From: Taxillus chinensis
Lineage: Eukaryota > Streptophyta > Magnoliopsida > Santalales > Loranthaceae
DNA: 64,000 bases
NCBI GenBank assembly: GCA_023512835.1
Contig: CM042087.1
Coordinates: forward strand, 21,209,260-21,273,259
Direction: 5' to 3'
The position numbers and the translations under genes were made by a program. The stretch's first letter is position 1, and each line of letters opens with the position of its first letter. The notes below the pieces were generated by a model. It was not told the DNA's origin and did no database searches. It worked only from the letters and a program-made list of their open reading frames with translations. Positions 45,358 through 55,199 of the stretch are shown here, piece by piece.

Positions 45358-46916
45358 GTGATGCTAGCTTCCGTGCACCAGCTGAGAGACCAGCTCGTCA
45401 GTGGCAGGCCAGCCAGGCAGGATCCAGTCAGACCCGACCCCAGGGGAGGCCGGAGCGGCAAAGACGGGGCCGGAGGCAACCTTAGCGGGAACCGTCCAGT
45501 GAGTGAGCCAACCAGTGGCACGGGCCAAGGAAGGGTGTTTGCACTGGAGGCGACGTACCAGGAGGAGGCTGAGCCACCACCTCCACCAACTGAGGGTGGA
45601 GCAGGACCATCGGTGGTTAGAGGTAACCTCTTGATTTCCCGTACATTAGCTTCTGTTCTTTTTGATACGGGTGCATCGTGTTCCTTCGCTGCCGAGCTTC
45701 TTATTGATGGCTTGGGGTTAGCTTGTGTGGAGGCAGCAAGGCCCCTAGTTGTGGAGTCTCCGGTGGGAGGCATGATTGAGGTACGGCGTGTGTGTCGTGA
45801 CTGTGTGTTAACCATAGGCGAGGTGGAGCTGAGTTTTGACTTGCATGTGATGCCCATGCGTACTTTTGACCTGATCTTGGGTATGGATTGGCTTATGGAT
45901 TTCCAAGCCAAGATAGACTGTTACCGGCGGCGTGTATCCTTCGTGACACCTGCAGGGACCTCTTGCACCCTGCAAGGGGAGTGGGACTATGAGGCGAGTC
46001 GGGCCGGGCCGGTGATGGACCAGTGGGGTGCCACTACCCACAGGTTGGCAGCCCTGACCTTTGCTGAGGAGGGTAAGGTAGAAAAGAGGGTGTGACCCGC
46101 TGTTGTGGACCAATTTCAGGATGTTTTCCCTGAGGAGTTGAGGAGTTTGCCACCTAAGAGGAGTGTGGAGTTCACCATTGAGTTGGTGCCGGGGACGGGT
46201 CCGATTTCCCAAGTAGCATATCGTATGGGGCCGACCGAGCCGAGGGAGGCGGCAGAGGCAAATCGAGGAGTTGGTGGGCCAAGGGTATATCGGACCGAGT
46301 ACCTCACCTTGGGGTGCTCCGGTGCTCTTTGCTAAGAAGGCCGATGGCACACTTCATCTCTGCATCGACTACAGGAAGCCGAATTCGGTGATCGTGAAGA
46401 ATAAGTACCCGTTGCCTCGGATAGATGACCTGTTTGACCAATTGAGTGGGGCCCAGTGGTTTTCCAAGATAGATTTACGGTCGGGGTATCACCAGCTCAG
46501 GGTTAGGGAGGAGGACATCCCTAAGACAGCTTTTCGGTGCAGGTATGGGCATTATGAGTGGATAGTGATGCCTTTCGGGCTCACTAATGCGCCAGCGGTG
46601 TTCATGCATTTGATGAACCAAGTCTTTGCCCCATACTTAGACTCGTTCGTGGTGGTGTTTATCGACGATATCTTGGTGTATTCCAAGACCGAGAAGGAGC
46701 ATGTGGAGCACTTGGCAACAGTGTTGCAAACCTTGAGGGACCAGCAGCTGTTTGCTAAGTTTAGCAAGTGTGAGTTTTGGCTGCAGGAGGTTCACTTTCT
46801 TGGCCACGTGGTGTCAGCTGAGGGAGTTAGGGTGGACCCAGCCAAGATTGAGGCTGTGGCATCGTGGGCGAGGCCAACCAACGTTTTTGAGATCCGTAGC
46901 TTTCTTGGCTTGGCGG

Positions 46917-46956
46917 GGTATTATCGCCGTTTCGTAGAGGGGTTCTCCCGTTTGGC
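46917..46956 (+). repeat. Left copy of a 40-bp duplication flanking element H
   Basis: GGTATTATCGCCG...CCGTTTGGC is repeated exactly at 49688-49727 on the other side of H. It is native F pol sequence ([14 protein letters not shown]) and far longer than an integrase target duplication. Confidence 0.95.
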
Positions 46957-46970
46957 TGGGTCCACCCTAA
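46957..46970. other. Templated filler at the left junction of H
   Basis: TGGGTCCACCCTAA. Together with the preceding TTGGC it is a perfect 19-bp reverse complement (46952-46970) of 46827-46845, about 110 bp upstream in F pol. It belongs neither to H nor to collinear F. Confidence 0.88.
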
Positions 46971-47905
46971 AAAGAAAAATAAATAGGTAAAACAAATAAA
47001 GAACAAAGGGAGTGAGAGGAAGGTTTATAATATTCAATGACTGTTACCTCCTCAGAATTAGAGCAAGATGGACTAGTTACTTTAAGACTTACCTGCCCAG
47101 GTTCTTGGACATGAAACTGGGAGTCACCAATAATTACCTGTTCGGGGAAATCTCCCTCGGCAAGGGTCTCATATAAATGCCCAACTCCAGCTGTGCCGTC
47201 AACCAGTGGTGCAGACCCGGCATGGTAGCTATCAATGATATCATCATTGGCCCTGTAAGATAAATCAACATACAACGGGGACCAAGAAGAAGTACTATGC
47301 CCATTCACACTAAAGTCATCGATCTCCCTAAAAGGATGCTCACTCTGTAATCCTATATGGTCAATATGTTCACATGGTGCATCAATGCCAAAATTAGAGG
47401 AACTACTAGAAGGGGTACAAAAATCCAAAAATTTTTGTAACTCGAAAATCAAGTTGTCGGTCTCCTCTATGGACTCTAGTAAGGTATGAAGTCTATCCTC
47501 ACAGGCATTCAAATTAATAAGACAATCAAAAGCGGTGCCATGAGTTTCATTAACTAGGTCCTCAAATGTAGCCTTATCAATGGTAGAGCTCTCTAAGGCT
47601 TCTACCTCTCTATGTAATTCATGAATGGTGGAACAAAGAGATTTCATCCCATCATTATCCTCACAAGATATAGAAAGGGCAAATAAATTCAAAAAACAAG
47701 TATTAGCCATATGGCCACCACTTCCACAACGAGTACAAAGCACAAGAGGTAATGAATTAACATATGCATTATAAGCACCATAAAAATTAGGATCATCATG
47801 AGTGACACCTAAATGCAGTTGGCTGAGCTGCCTAATAGTAGCGTGTGGACATCGAGAGGGCTCATGCTCACCACCACAAAACATACAACGAACCGGCATT
47901 TTCAA
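46971..47905 (-). CDS. Element H gag-like protein with two N-terminal zinc knuckles
   Basis: An open frame of about 312 codons from ATG 47905 (MKMPVRC), reading to the left end. Two Cys/His knuckles lie near the N-terminus: [13 protein letters not shown] (C-x2-C-x3-H-x4-C) and [14 protein letters not shown] (canonical CCHC). The rest is acidic, with an amphipathic Glu-rich helix ([11 protein letters not shown]) and a Ser-rich C-terminal part; I recognise no capsid or enzymatic domain. The unusual N-terminal place of the knuckles recalls Athila Gag C-terminal pieces, so this may be a Gag remnant. The last dozen codons ([10 protein letters not shown]) may come from sequence next to the truncation. 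The ORF is uninterrupted, unlike its neighbours. Confidence 0.6.
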
Positions 47906-47934
47906 ATAAAATAAAGTACACTGCCGATTTGAGA

Positions 47935-48243
47935 GGAGAAGAGAAGGAAAAAAAAAAGAAAATGAAAAGAAAAAAAAAACAGCAAATAAGTTTTAAAAAA
48001 AACTGCACCTAAAATTAACAAATAAATAAATACAATAGCAATAATAATAAAATAAAATAAACACTAGCAAAATATTTTAAAAAAAAAAAGCAAACAAAAC
48101 AACAATAAAAAAAACACATTAATAAAAAAATAAATAAAATAAATAAAATCACACAAGAAAATGAAAAACAAAACCAAACACACATATATACATGCTTAGT
48201 CCAATTTTCACACGTTCGGCTAAAGTTCCCAAGAATTGCCGTG
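47935..48243 (-). other. Element H leader, A-rich on the plus strand
   Basis: Non-coding, with runs of A and AATAAA words between the ORF start and the PBS. Confidence 0.7.
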
Positions 48244-48261
48244 TCCCCGGCAACGGCGCCA
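48244..48261 (-). promoter_or_regulatory. Primer binding site of element H
   Basis: On the minus strand TGGCGCCGTTGCCGGGGA, the PBS form known from Athila-like elements (Asp tRNA type), three bases from the LTR end. Confidence 0.88.
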
Positions 48262-48264
48262 ATT

Positions 48265-49687
48265 TGATAAGGCGTTTTTTTCGCACTAACGCTCTCAAAA
48301 TAATATTTATAAACCTAACTAACCTGTAGAAGGGTAAGTCAGGGTCGATCCCACAGAGACACAGTTGGAAATCTATAACTTAATTGCGCTCCTATTGTCT
48401 AAGCAAATAATGGTAGAGAAATTAAATAAAAATAAATAAAATAAAACAATCCTAGAGAAAAGGGAAAATAAGGGAATAAAGGTCTAGGGGCTGAGGTTCA
48501 CCACAATTTCCAATCCTTAATTGTATGGCTTAATTAATTATTCCTATTAATTCTTTAACATGTGAAGGTGGTTGATCCTAATGTAACTGCCAACCGCTTT
48601 CGCGCAAATAGCATCGTGCCTAACCCCAGCAGTGGCCTACTCTCGTGACCCGCTGAAATAAGATCAAACCCATTATTAGGTGATCAACCATGATTCCTCC
48701 TAGGATCACGGACTACTTTCGTGACACGCAAGTCCTAGGTCTCATTCTATAGTTCCGATAATCGAGGTTCACCTTTCGGTCCTTCCCCCAATTATCCAAG
48801 ACATGTAATAGGTTCGCGACGCCCAAACACGGATTCAATTAATAAAATGAAATCGTTTATGAAAAAGATAAGAAATAATTAAATAAAAACTCATACAATT
48901 AAGAAATTGGGATTAGGCTACCCCCAATCCCTAGGAAGAATGGATTATCCCATGAGAATTTGAATAAACATATCTATATATAAAATCATGACATTGGGAT
49001 TACAATGGGAGAAAAGAAGATGAACCAACCTGTCACGAAGGCATACAAACGATCCTCACCCAAAACCAATGTGTTCTTTATCCAAAATCACATAAAATTC
49101 TCCAAAATCAAAAGAGAAATCTAAAATCAAAGCTATGGTTCTTGAGCCGCCAAGGACGGCTCCCCAATGGGTTCAGAATCCCTAACTCTAACATAAACAT
49201 GGCCCTTATATAGTCCCCCAATTATTGCATTAAAATAATTAAGAAAAATATATAAAATAAAAAGAAAAAGGAGAAATGTCGTCGACACAGGCCATGGCCA
49301 CCAAAAACCGTGGCCATGGCGACAGTACGCTGGATATTTGTGAAGGTCGGCGGCCATTAATTTTGTGGCCACGGCGAGAACTTCGTCATGAACAGTAAAA
49401 GACGCCTGTCATGGTCAGGCACTGTGCGGCCATGGCCTGTGTAAAGTACTTTTTAGTTGTCCAACATTATCTGATGCCAATTTTGCCCTTTTTCAACTCT
49501 GTTTGGGCCAAATTGCTCCAAGTACCTACAAAACATACCAAAATACACAAAACACACGAAAACACGACAAAAATACTAAAAACACATTAATCAAATAAAA
49601 CATAACTCAAATACAATAAAATACTCTAAAATCCATTAAAATAAGGGATGAACACATACCAAAAATGCATATAAAATGGGTTCATCA
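48265..49687 (-). repeat. Element H LTR
   Basis: 1423 bp with TG...CA ends. On the minus strand a TATATAAGG box lies at about 49205-49213. The outer end is exact: the next base begins the 40-bp duplication. Confidence 0.85.
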
Positions 49688-49727
49688 GGTATTATCGCCG
49701 TTTCGTAGAGGGGTTCTCCCGTTTGGC
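49688..49727 (+). repeat. Right copy of the 40-bp duplication flanking H
   Basis: Identical to 46917-46956; after it F pol continues as [11 protein letters not shown]. Confidence 0.95.
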
Positions 49728-51768
49728 GGCTCCTATGACGGCGTTGACTAGGAAAGGAGTGAAATTCGAGTGGACGGACAAGTGCCAGCAGGCGTTTGAG
49801 ACTCTCAAAACCCGTTTGACCACTGCACCGGTGTTGAGGTTACCTCGGGAGGATATTCCATATGAGGTATACTGTGATGCGTCCAGGGTTGGTTTGGGGT
49901 GTGTGCTTATGCAAGAGCACAGTGTGGTGGCTTATGGGTCAAGGCAGCTGAAGCCCCATGAGCAGAATTATCCTACTCATGACCTTGAGTTAGCGGCTGT
50001 CATCTTCGCCCTGAAGAGTTGGCAGCATTACCTCTTAGGGGAGAAGTTTGTGGTGTTCTCAGATCACACGAGCCTTCAGTACATCTTTACCCAGAAGGAC
50101 TTGAATTTGAGGTAGAGGAGATGGGTGGAGTATTTGCAGACCTTTGACTTTACTCTTGCCTATACCCCGGGCAAGGGTAATATTGTGGCTGACGCGTTGA
50201 GCAGAAAAGGGAAAGTTGAGGTGGCCGTGAGAGAGTGGAAGCTGATGGAGCAGGTTGGCGATGTTGCGGCTGCAGCCTCTTGTTCGTGATGGTGGGACAG
50301 TCCCGAGTCCTTTGGTGGTTGTGCCTGAGTTGTACCAGGCGCGTCCGGGAGGAACAGTTGGGTGACATTGAGTGTGAGGTTCTCCGTGCCCGTATTGAGG
50401 CCGGGGAGCTATCGAGGGCCGGACGAGAGGGTCCTGAGCATGAGTTGTCATTTCAGGGGCGGTTGGTAGTGGCTTCTTCCCTCGGGGATGAGGTGATGAG
50501 GGAGTTTCACCAATCTAGAGTTCTTTGTGCATCCAGGGGGTACGAAGATGTACCATGCGCTTTGGGCACATTTTTGGTGGCCTGGGATGAAACGCGATGT
50601 AGCTGCCTTTGTTTCGCGGTGCCTCACGTGTCAGCAGGTGAAGGCTGAGCATCAGCGGCCGGCGGGAATGTTACAGCCATTGCCCATAGCGGAGTGGAAG
50701 TGGGACCATATAGCGATGGATTTTTTGACTGGTCTTCCACCCACCACGGGGAGGAAAGATATGATTTGGGTGATTGTGGATCGACTCACAAAGTCGGCCC
50801 ATTTCCTGGCTGTTCGCGAGCGGGACTCTATTGGGACCTTGAGTCAGCTATACATGAATGAGATTGTGAGACTGCATGGGGTACCATCATCGGTTGTGTC
50901 TGACCGGGATTCGCGGTTCACTTCCCGTTTCTGGGCAGGGTTGTAGGAGGCTATGGGGACCAAACTTCACTTGAGTACAGCCTTTCACCCTGAGACTGAT
51001 GGCCAGACAGAGAGGACGAATCAGACGTTAGAGGACATGTTACGGGCCTGTGTGTTAGATTTTGGGGGTTCGTGGGCAACTCACCTTCCTTTGGTGGAGT
51101 TTGCCTACAATAACAGTTATCAGGCATCCATTGGGATGGCTCCTTTTGAGGCGTTGTATGGGCGGCCGTGTCGATCACCTTTGTGTTGGACCGAGGTGGG
51201 GGAGACAGCTCTTTTGGGACCACAGTTGGTTCAAGAGGCTACCGAGAAGGTTAAGTTGATTCGACAGCAGTTGTTATCAGCTCAGAGTCGGCAGAAATCT
51301 TATGCGGATTAGCGGCGGTGACCTTTGGAGTTTTCTGTTGGTGATCATGTGTTTCTTCGTGTTTCTCCACGTCGTGGACATCGACGGTTTGGGCGAGTTT
51401 CCAAGCTATCTCCGCGGTTTATTGGTCCTTTTGAGATTCTGGATCGTGTAGGGCCTGTGGCCTATCGGTTAGCATTACCACCGCGGGTGAGTCGAGTGCA
51501 CAACGTGTTTCACGTGTCCCAGTTGAGGAAGTATCACCCTGACCCCACTCATGTGATCGATTGGGGGACATTGGACATTGCGGATGACATGTCCGTTGTT
51601 GAGGCCCCTATCCGTATCCTAGATCGGTGTGAGCAGCTTTTGCGTGGTCGTGCTATTCCTTTGGTTCGCGTGCTGTGGCAGCACCGTGGCATTGAGGAGG
51701 AGACATGGGAACGTGAGTCCGTGATGCGTGAGCAGCACCCAGACTTGTTCGAGGACGAACAATCTTAA
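49728..51768 (+). pseudogene. Gypsy F pol, second part: RNase H, integrase, chromodomain-like end
   Basis: RNase [32 protein letters not shown]. Integrase: zinc part ([16 protein letters not shown] ... CLTCQQVK), catalytic Asp in [11 protein letters not shown] and SDRDSRFTS, Glu in [14 protein letters not shown]-terminus: [32 protein letters not shown], then [21 protein letters not shown] and EEETWERES, a chromodomain-like tail of Tekay/Del elements. Nonsense codons: TAG 50113-50115, TAG 50944-50946, TAG 51310-51312, TGA 51319-51321. Frameshifts fall between 50270 and 50530. The expected residues at the stops are Gln or Arg, so C-to-T changes explain all four. Confidence 0.92.
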
Positions 51769-52079
51769 GCGTGGGAGGTGGCTGTTGGCCAAGGGATAGT
51801 GATGTGTTTTGTATTAGTTGTGTACGATTTGGTGTATTTGTATTGTCCTTTAAAGACATGTGTTCTTATTTGTGATGTGTTTTGAGATGTGTATTCGTGA
51901 CATGCGGACATGTGTTATATGCATTATTGTGGTTATGGATTATGGTGGTACTTTGTTATGTGCTGTTGTGCTGTGTGCGGTGTATGACCCATTTGGGTGT
52001 GGTGGCTTGCCGGGTGGCAAATGGGTAGCTTGTGTTTGTTTTCCTTATATGTCATTTCTTTTCGAGGACGAAAAGTCTT

Positions 52080-52092
52080 AAGGGGGAGAGGA
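52080..52092 (+). promoter_or_regulatory. Polypurine tract of Gypsy F
   Basis: AAGGGGGAGAGGA directly before the 3' LTR. Confidence 0.88.
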
Positions 52093-53803
52093 TGTAAGGA
52101 CCCGTACCTTGAGTTAGTCACAGTTTTGCCTTCTGAGTAGAGTTTTTCTAGATTTTGACCTAGTGAATGGACTCCAATGAATTCACGTGCAGAAGGAAAG
52201 ATGCTTAGAATGATGTCCTCTATCTACCACAGAAATTTTAGGCCAAACGGACGTGTATGTGAGGTGCACGTGAAATGGGTCCAATTCATGTGCAAGTGTG
52301 GTTGTCTTCTACATGATGCAAGGAGGCTAGGGGTGAAGTTTGAGCGCATTTGGAGTGCATTTGGAGTTGCACGTGAATTGGGGAATTCACGTGCAAATTG
52401 GCGTGCAGGATTATTTTGCATGGTTCCCTTGGTTTTGTCATTCTAATCATCTTTTCCCAAAGGACCATGTTGGAATTGTGACTATTTTGGTGTGTATGGG
52501 TGTGGGAAGGTCATAGCTTGTTCCATCAAAACTACATCGTTTTGATGCTGGGATTCACTTAATCAAAACTACGTCGTTTTGATGTTGTGTTGTCTATATA
52601 AGGAGGAGAAGCCCCTCTGTTTTAGGGTTAGGGTTTGTTGCTCCACCAGCCGTCAGAGAGAGAGAGAGAGGGAAGGAGAGCTCCTTGGTTGCTTGCCGGG
52701 CGTCTTGCGTGGGTGGTCGGTGCTTCGTGGGTGGACGGCGTTCGACGTGGGATCGGGACATTCTCGTGTTGTCGCGTTTTACTTGAGGTAGGGGTTCTGT
52801 TCTTCCTAAACCCTCCTCTGTCCTAGGGTTCCAGGGCAGATTATGGGTTATATCTGTTATATATATATATATATGTAATCCATATAGGTGTGATCTCCTA
52901 TATGGATGTTGGCCTTCAGTGGCATTTTGGTGTGATTCTGTGAATTACATGCTATATGTTTGATGAAAAGCCTGTGTGAATATAGCTGTGTGTATATGCC
53001 CATTACGTGTTTGGTAATATGCCTGTGTGGCTGGACTTGTGATTTAGTGTATGTATGTATCTTTGGGTGTTTGCTCTATTGCCTGAATGGCTGGGATTGT
53101 GCACTTGTGAACGGGTGCACACCAAGTGTTTGGTTTTATGCTTGGGTGACTGTGGTGTGTGTTGTGTGCATGGCTGTGCTATCTGGCCTGAAGAGGCGGT
53201 TAAACTACTTTGCCTGAGAGGCGGTTAAACCAGTGGCCTGAAGAGGCGGTTAAACTACTTTGCCTGAGAGGCGGTTAAATTAGTGGCCTGAAGAGGCGGT
53301 TAAACTACTTGCTTGAGATGTGTTTTGTTAGCCTGTGTGGCAGTGGAAGATTGTAATTGTTGATGTGGTTGTTATTATGTCTGTTGAAATTATTGTAACA
53401 CGACACTGCACTTGTACACAAGGCATGTAGATGCTAGGAGCATGGGATGGGTTGGGGAGACATGATCCCTACTGAGCTGTGGTTGCTCACCCCTCCTACT
53501 GTGTTTGTTTTCCAGGGACTTACAGGCGTTAGGTGGATACACCAAGGTGGAAGACCATAATTATTTTTACTCTATTCCATTTATGTTTTGTTTTTCTTAT
53601 GGGAATTGATGTAACCCCAGTGGGGAAAGGATTTTGTTGTAATAAACTGGTTTGGATTGTTTTTAATGAACATTGCTTTCTTGAATGTTGTGGATGTTTA
53701 AAATGTGATATTCTTGGTTTGTATCCTAACCCCTTTGCCCTCCGTGTGGGTAAAAGGGGAGTCACATACCGGTTTCCTCGGGTTGGAAATCCGGGGCGTG
53801 ACA
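52093..53803 (+). repeat. Gypsy F 3' LTR
   Basis: 1711 bp, collinear with the 5' LTR; intact TATATAAGG at 52595-52603 and the GAGGCGGTTAAAC array at 53187-53310. Confidence 0.95.
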
Positions 53804-54247
53804 TGTAATTATAGATTGCAGTGTTTGCTTCTATAATTAAAGAATCAAATTATCCTGGGAGGCAACTGCCATTTACAACCTTAAGCACCAGTGGAAGGGC
53901 AAATTTTGTCTTAAGGAAATAGTGTCAAACACTAGATTTGATTCAATATTTCAGTTAATTTGATTCTAGAATTTACTTGTAAGTATTTAATTCTTTAGAA
54001 TTTTATTTTATGTATTTTCAGATTTAGTTTGTATTCTTGTGTTTAGTTTTTAAATCAGCATAAACTATAATACTAACCTACAATCTTAAGACAAAATCTT
54101 ATAGTTTATGTTGATATATAAAATTAATTTTATATTCTGAATGTTAGTTTCATTGTAAGTGTATACAAATTATTTTATAATTTAAATTGAGTGATTTATT
54201 TTCATTTAGATACATTCTAGTAATATTAAATTTATATTTTGTTAGAA
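53804..54247 (+). other. Copia G LTR end and leader after the F insertion
   Basis: AT-rich, non-coding. The first bases continue the G LTR (TSD TGTAA, then TTATAGATTGCAG). No convincing PBS is visible. Confidence 0.55.
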
Positions 54248-55190
54248 ATGGCAAATATCCCAAATGATGAAACAAACATTCCGCATTCTGAGTAGCAGCA
54301 ATTCACCATGTTCCTACACATGGAGAGAAGCCTGAAAAGTTCAATGGAACTGAGTTCAAGAGATGGCAACAAAAGATGCTATTCTATTTAACTACATTGA
54401 ACTTGGCCAAATTCCTTTATGAAACAGCCCCTATACTTAATGAAGAAAAGAGTGATAAAATCACTGTTGCGGCTGTGGAGGCATGGAAGCATTCTGATTT
54501 CTTATGTAAGAATTACATACTTAATGCATTGGACAATACATTATATAATGTATATAGTTCAATTAAAACTGCAAAAGAGTTATGGGACTCTTTGGGTAAG
54601 AAATACAAGACAGAGGATGCTGGGCTCAAGAAGTTCGTGGTTGGCAGATTTTTGGATTTCAAAATGATTGATTCCAAGACCATTATAAGCCAGGTACAAG
54701 AGCTTCAAGTAATTTTACATGAAATTCATGATGAAGGTATGACCTTAAGCGAATCTTTTCAAGTTGCTGCGATAGTTGAAAAATTACCACTGCTTTGGAA
54801 AGATTTCAAAAATTACTTAAAGCATAAGCGCAAGGAAATGAGTTTAGAAGACTTAATCGTAAGATTGAGAATAGAAGAAGATAACCGAAATTCGGAAAGG
54901 AAGAATGGGAAGAATCTTCTAGAATCTAAGGCTAATATGGTTGAACATGGGCCTACACACTCCAATAAGAAAAGGAAGCATTCTGGTGAAGGGACTTTTA
55001 CAAGACCTAAAGGTAGACATGCAAAAAGGTTCAAAGGCAAATGTTTTGTGTGTGATAAGCCAGGACATCAAGCTAAAGATTGTCGTCAGCGAAAGACTCA
55101 AGAGAACAATAAGAGAGCTCAAGCTCATGTGACTCAGTTAGAGAGTCTGTCTAATACAGTTAGTGACATGAATTTATCGGCGATAGTGAC
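54248..55190 (+). pseudogene. Copia G gag
   Basis: ATG 54248 (MANIPNDETN) is followed by TAG 54293-54295 and a 1-nt shift before [19 protein letters not shown]; from 54301 the frame is open. The UBN2-type Copia Gag domain ([35 protein letters not shown]) is followed by a CCHC knuckle [14 protein letters not shown] at 55042-55083. About 310 codons, shorter than the Sirevirus Gags in this window; a different Copia lineage. The frame ends in sequence that belongs to E ORF2, so pol was deleted. Confidence 0.85.
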
Positions 55191-55199
55191 GATTGCTCT

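Larger units (their letters stand above)
45358..46990 (+). pseudogene. Gypsy F pol, first part: protease and reverse transcriptase
   Basis: Protease active site VLFDTGASCSF (around 45657-45690) and ILGMDWL. A TGA at 46093-46095 (VEKRV*PAVVDQFQDVF) and a frameshift near 46250 precede RT. RT is open from 46271: [53 protein letters not shown] and the catalytic FIDD at 46668-46679, then [11 protein letters not shown]. The frame reads into H after GFSRLA at 46956. Typical chromovirus pol. Confidence 0.93.
46971..49687 (-). mobile_element. Element H: non-autonomous LTR retrotransposon fragment (one LTR plus gag-like ORF)
   Basis: Minus strand: 5' LTR 49687-48265 (TGATGAACCC ... CTTATCA), PBS of the Athila/Tat type, an A/T-rich leader and one gag-like ORF. 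No pol and no 3' LTR. It lies between a 40-bp direct duplication of F pol rather than a 5-bp one. Probably a TR-GAG-like element whose 3' end was lost before or during insertion. Confidence 0.8.
42096..53803 (+). mobile_element. Gypsy F: Tekay/Del-like chromovirus, 11.7 kb, complete with insertion
   Basis: LTRs 42096-43798 and 52093-53803 (TGTAAGGACCC ... GGGGCGTGACA), 5-bp duplication TGTAA at 42091-42095 and 53804-53808. PBS, gag, PR, RT, RNase H, integrase and a chromodomain-like end follow in Gypsy order, then the PPT. Inserted in Copia G. The pol is interrupted by H at 46957-49687. LTRs are very similar with scattered differences; five nonsense codons show mutational decay. Confidence 0.95.
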
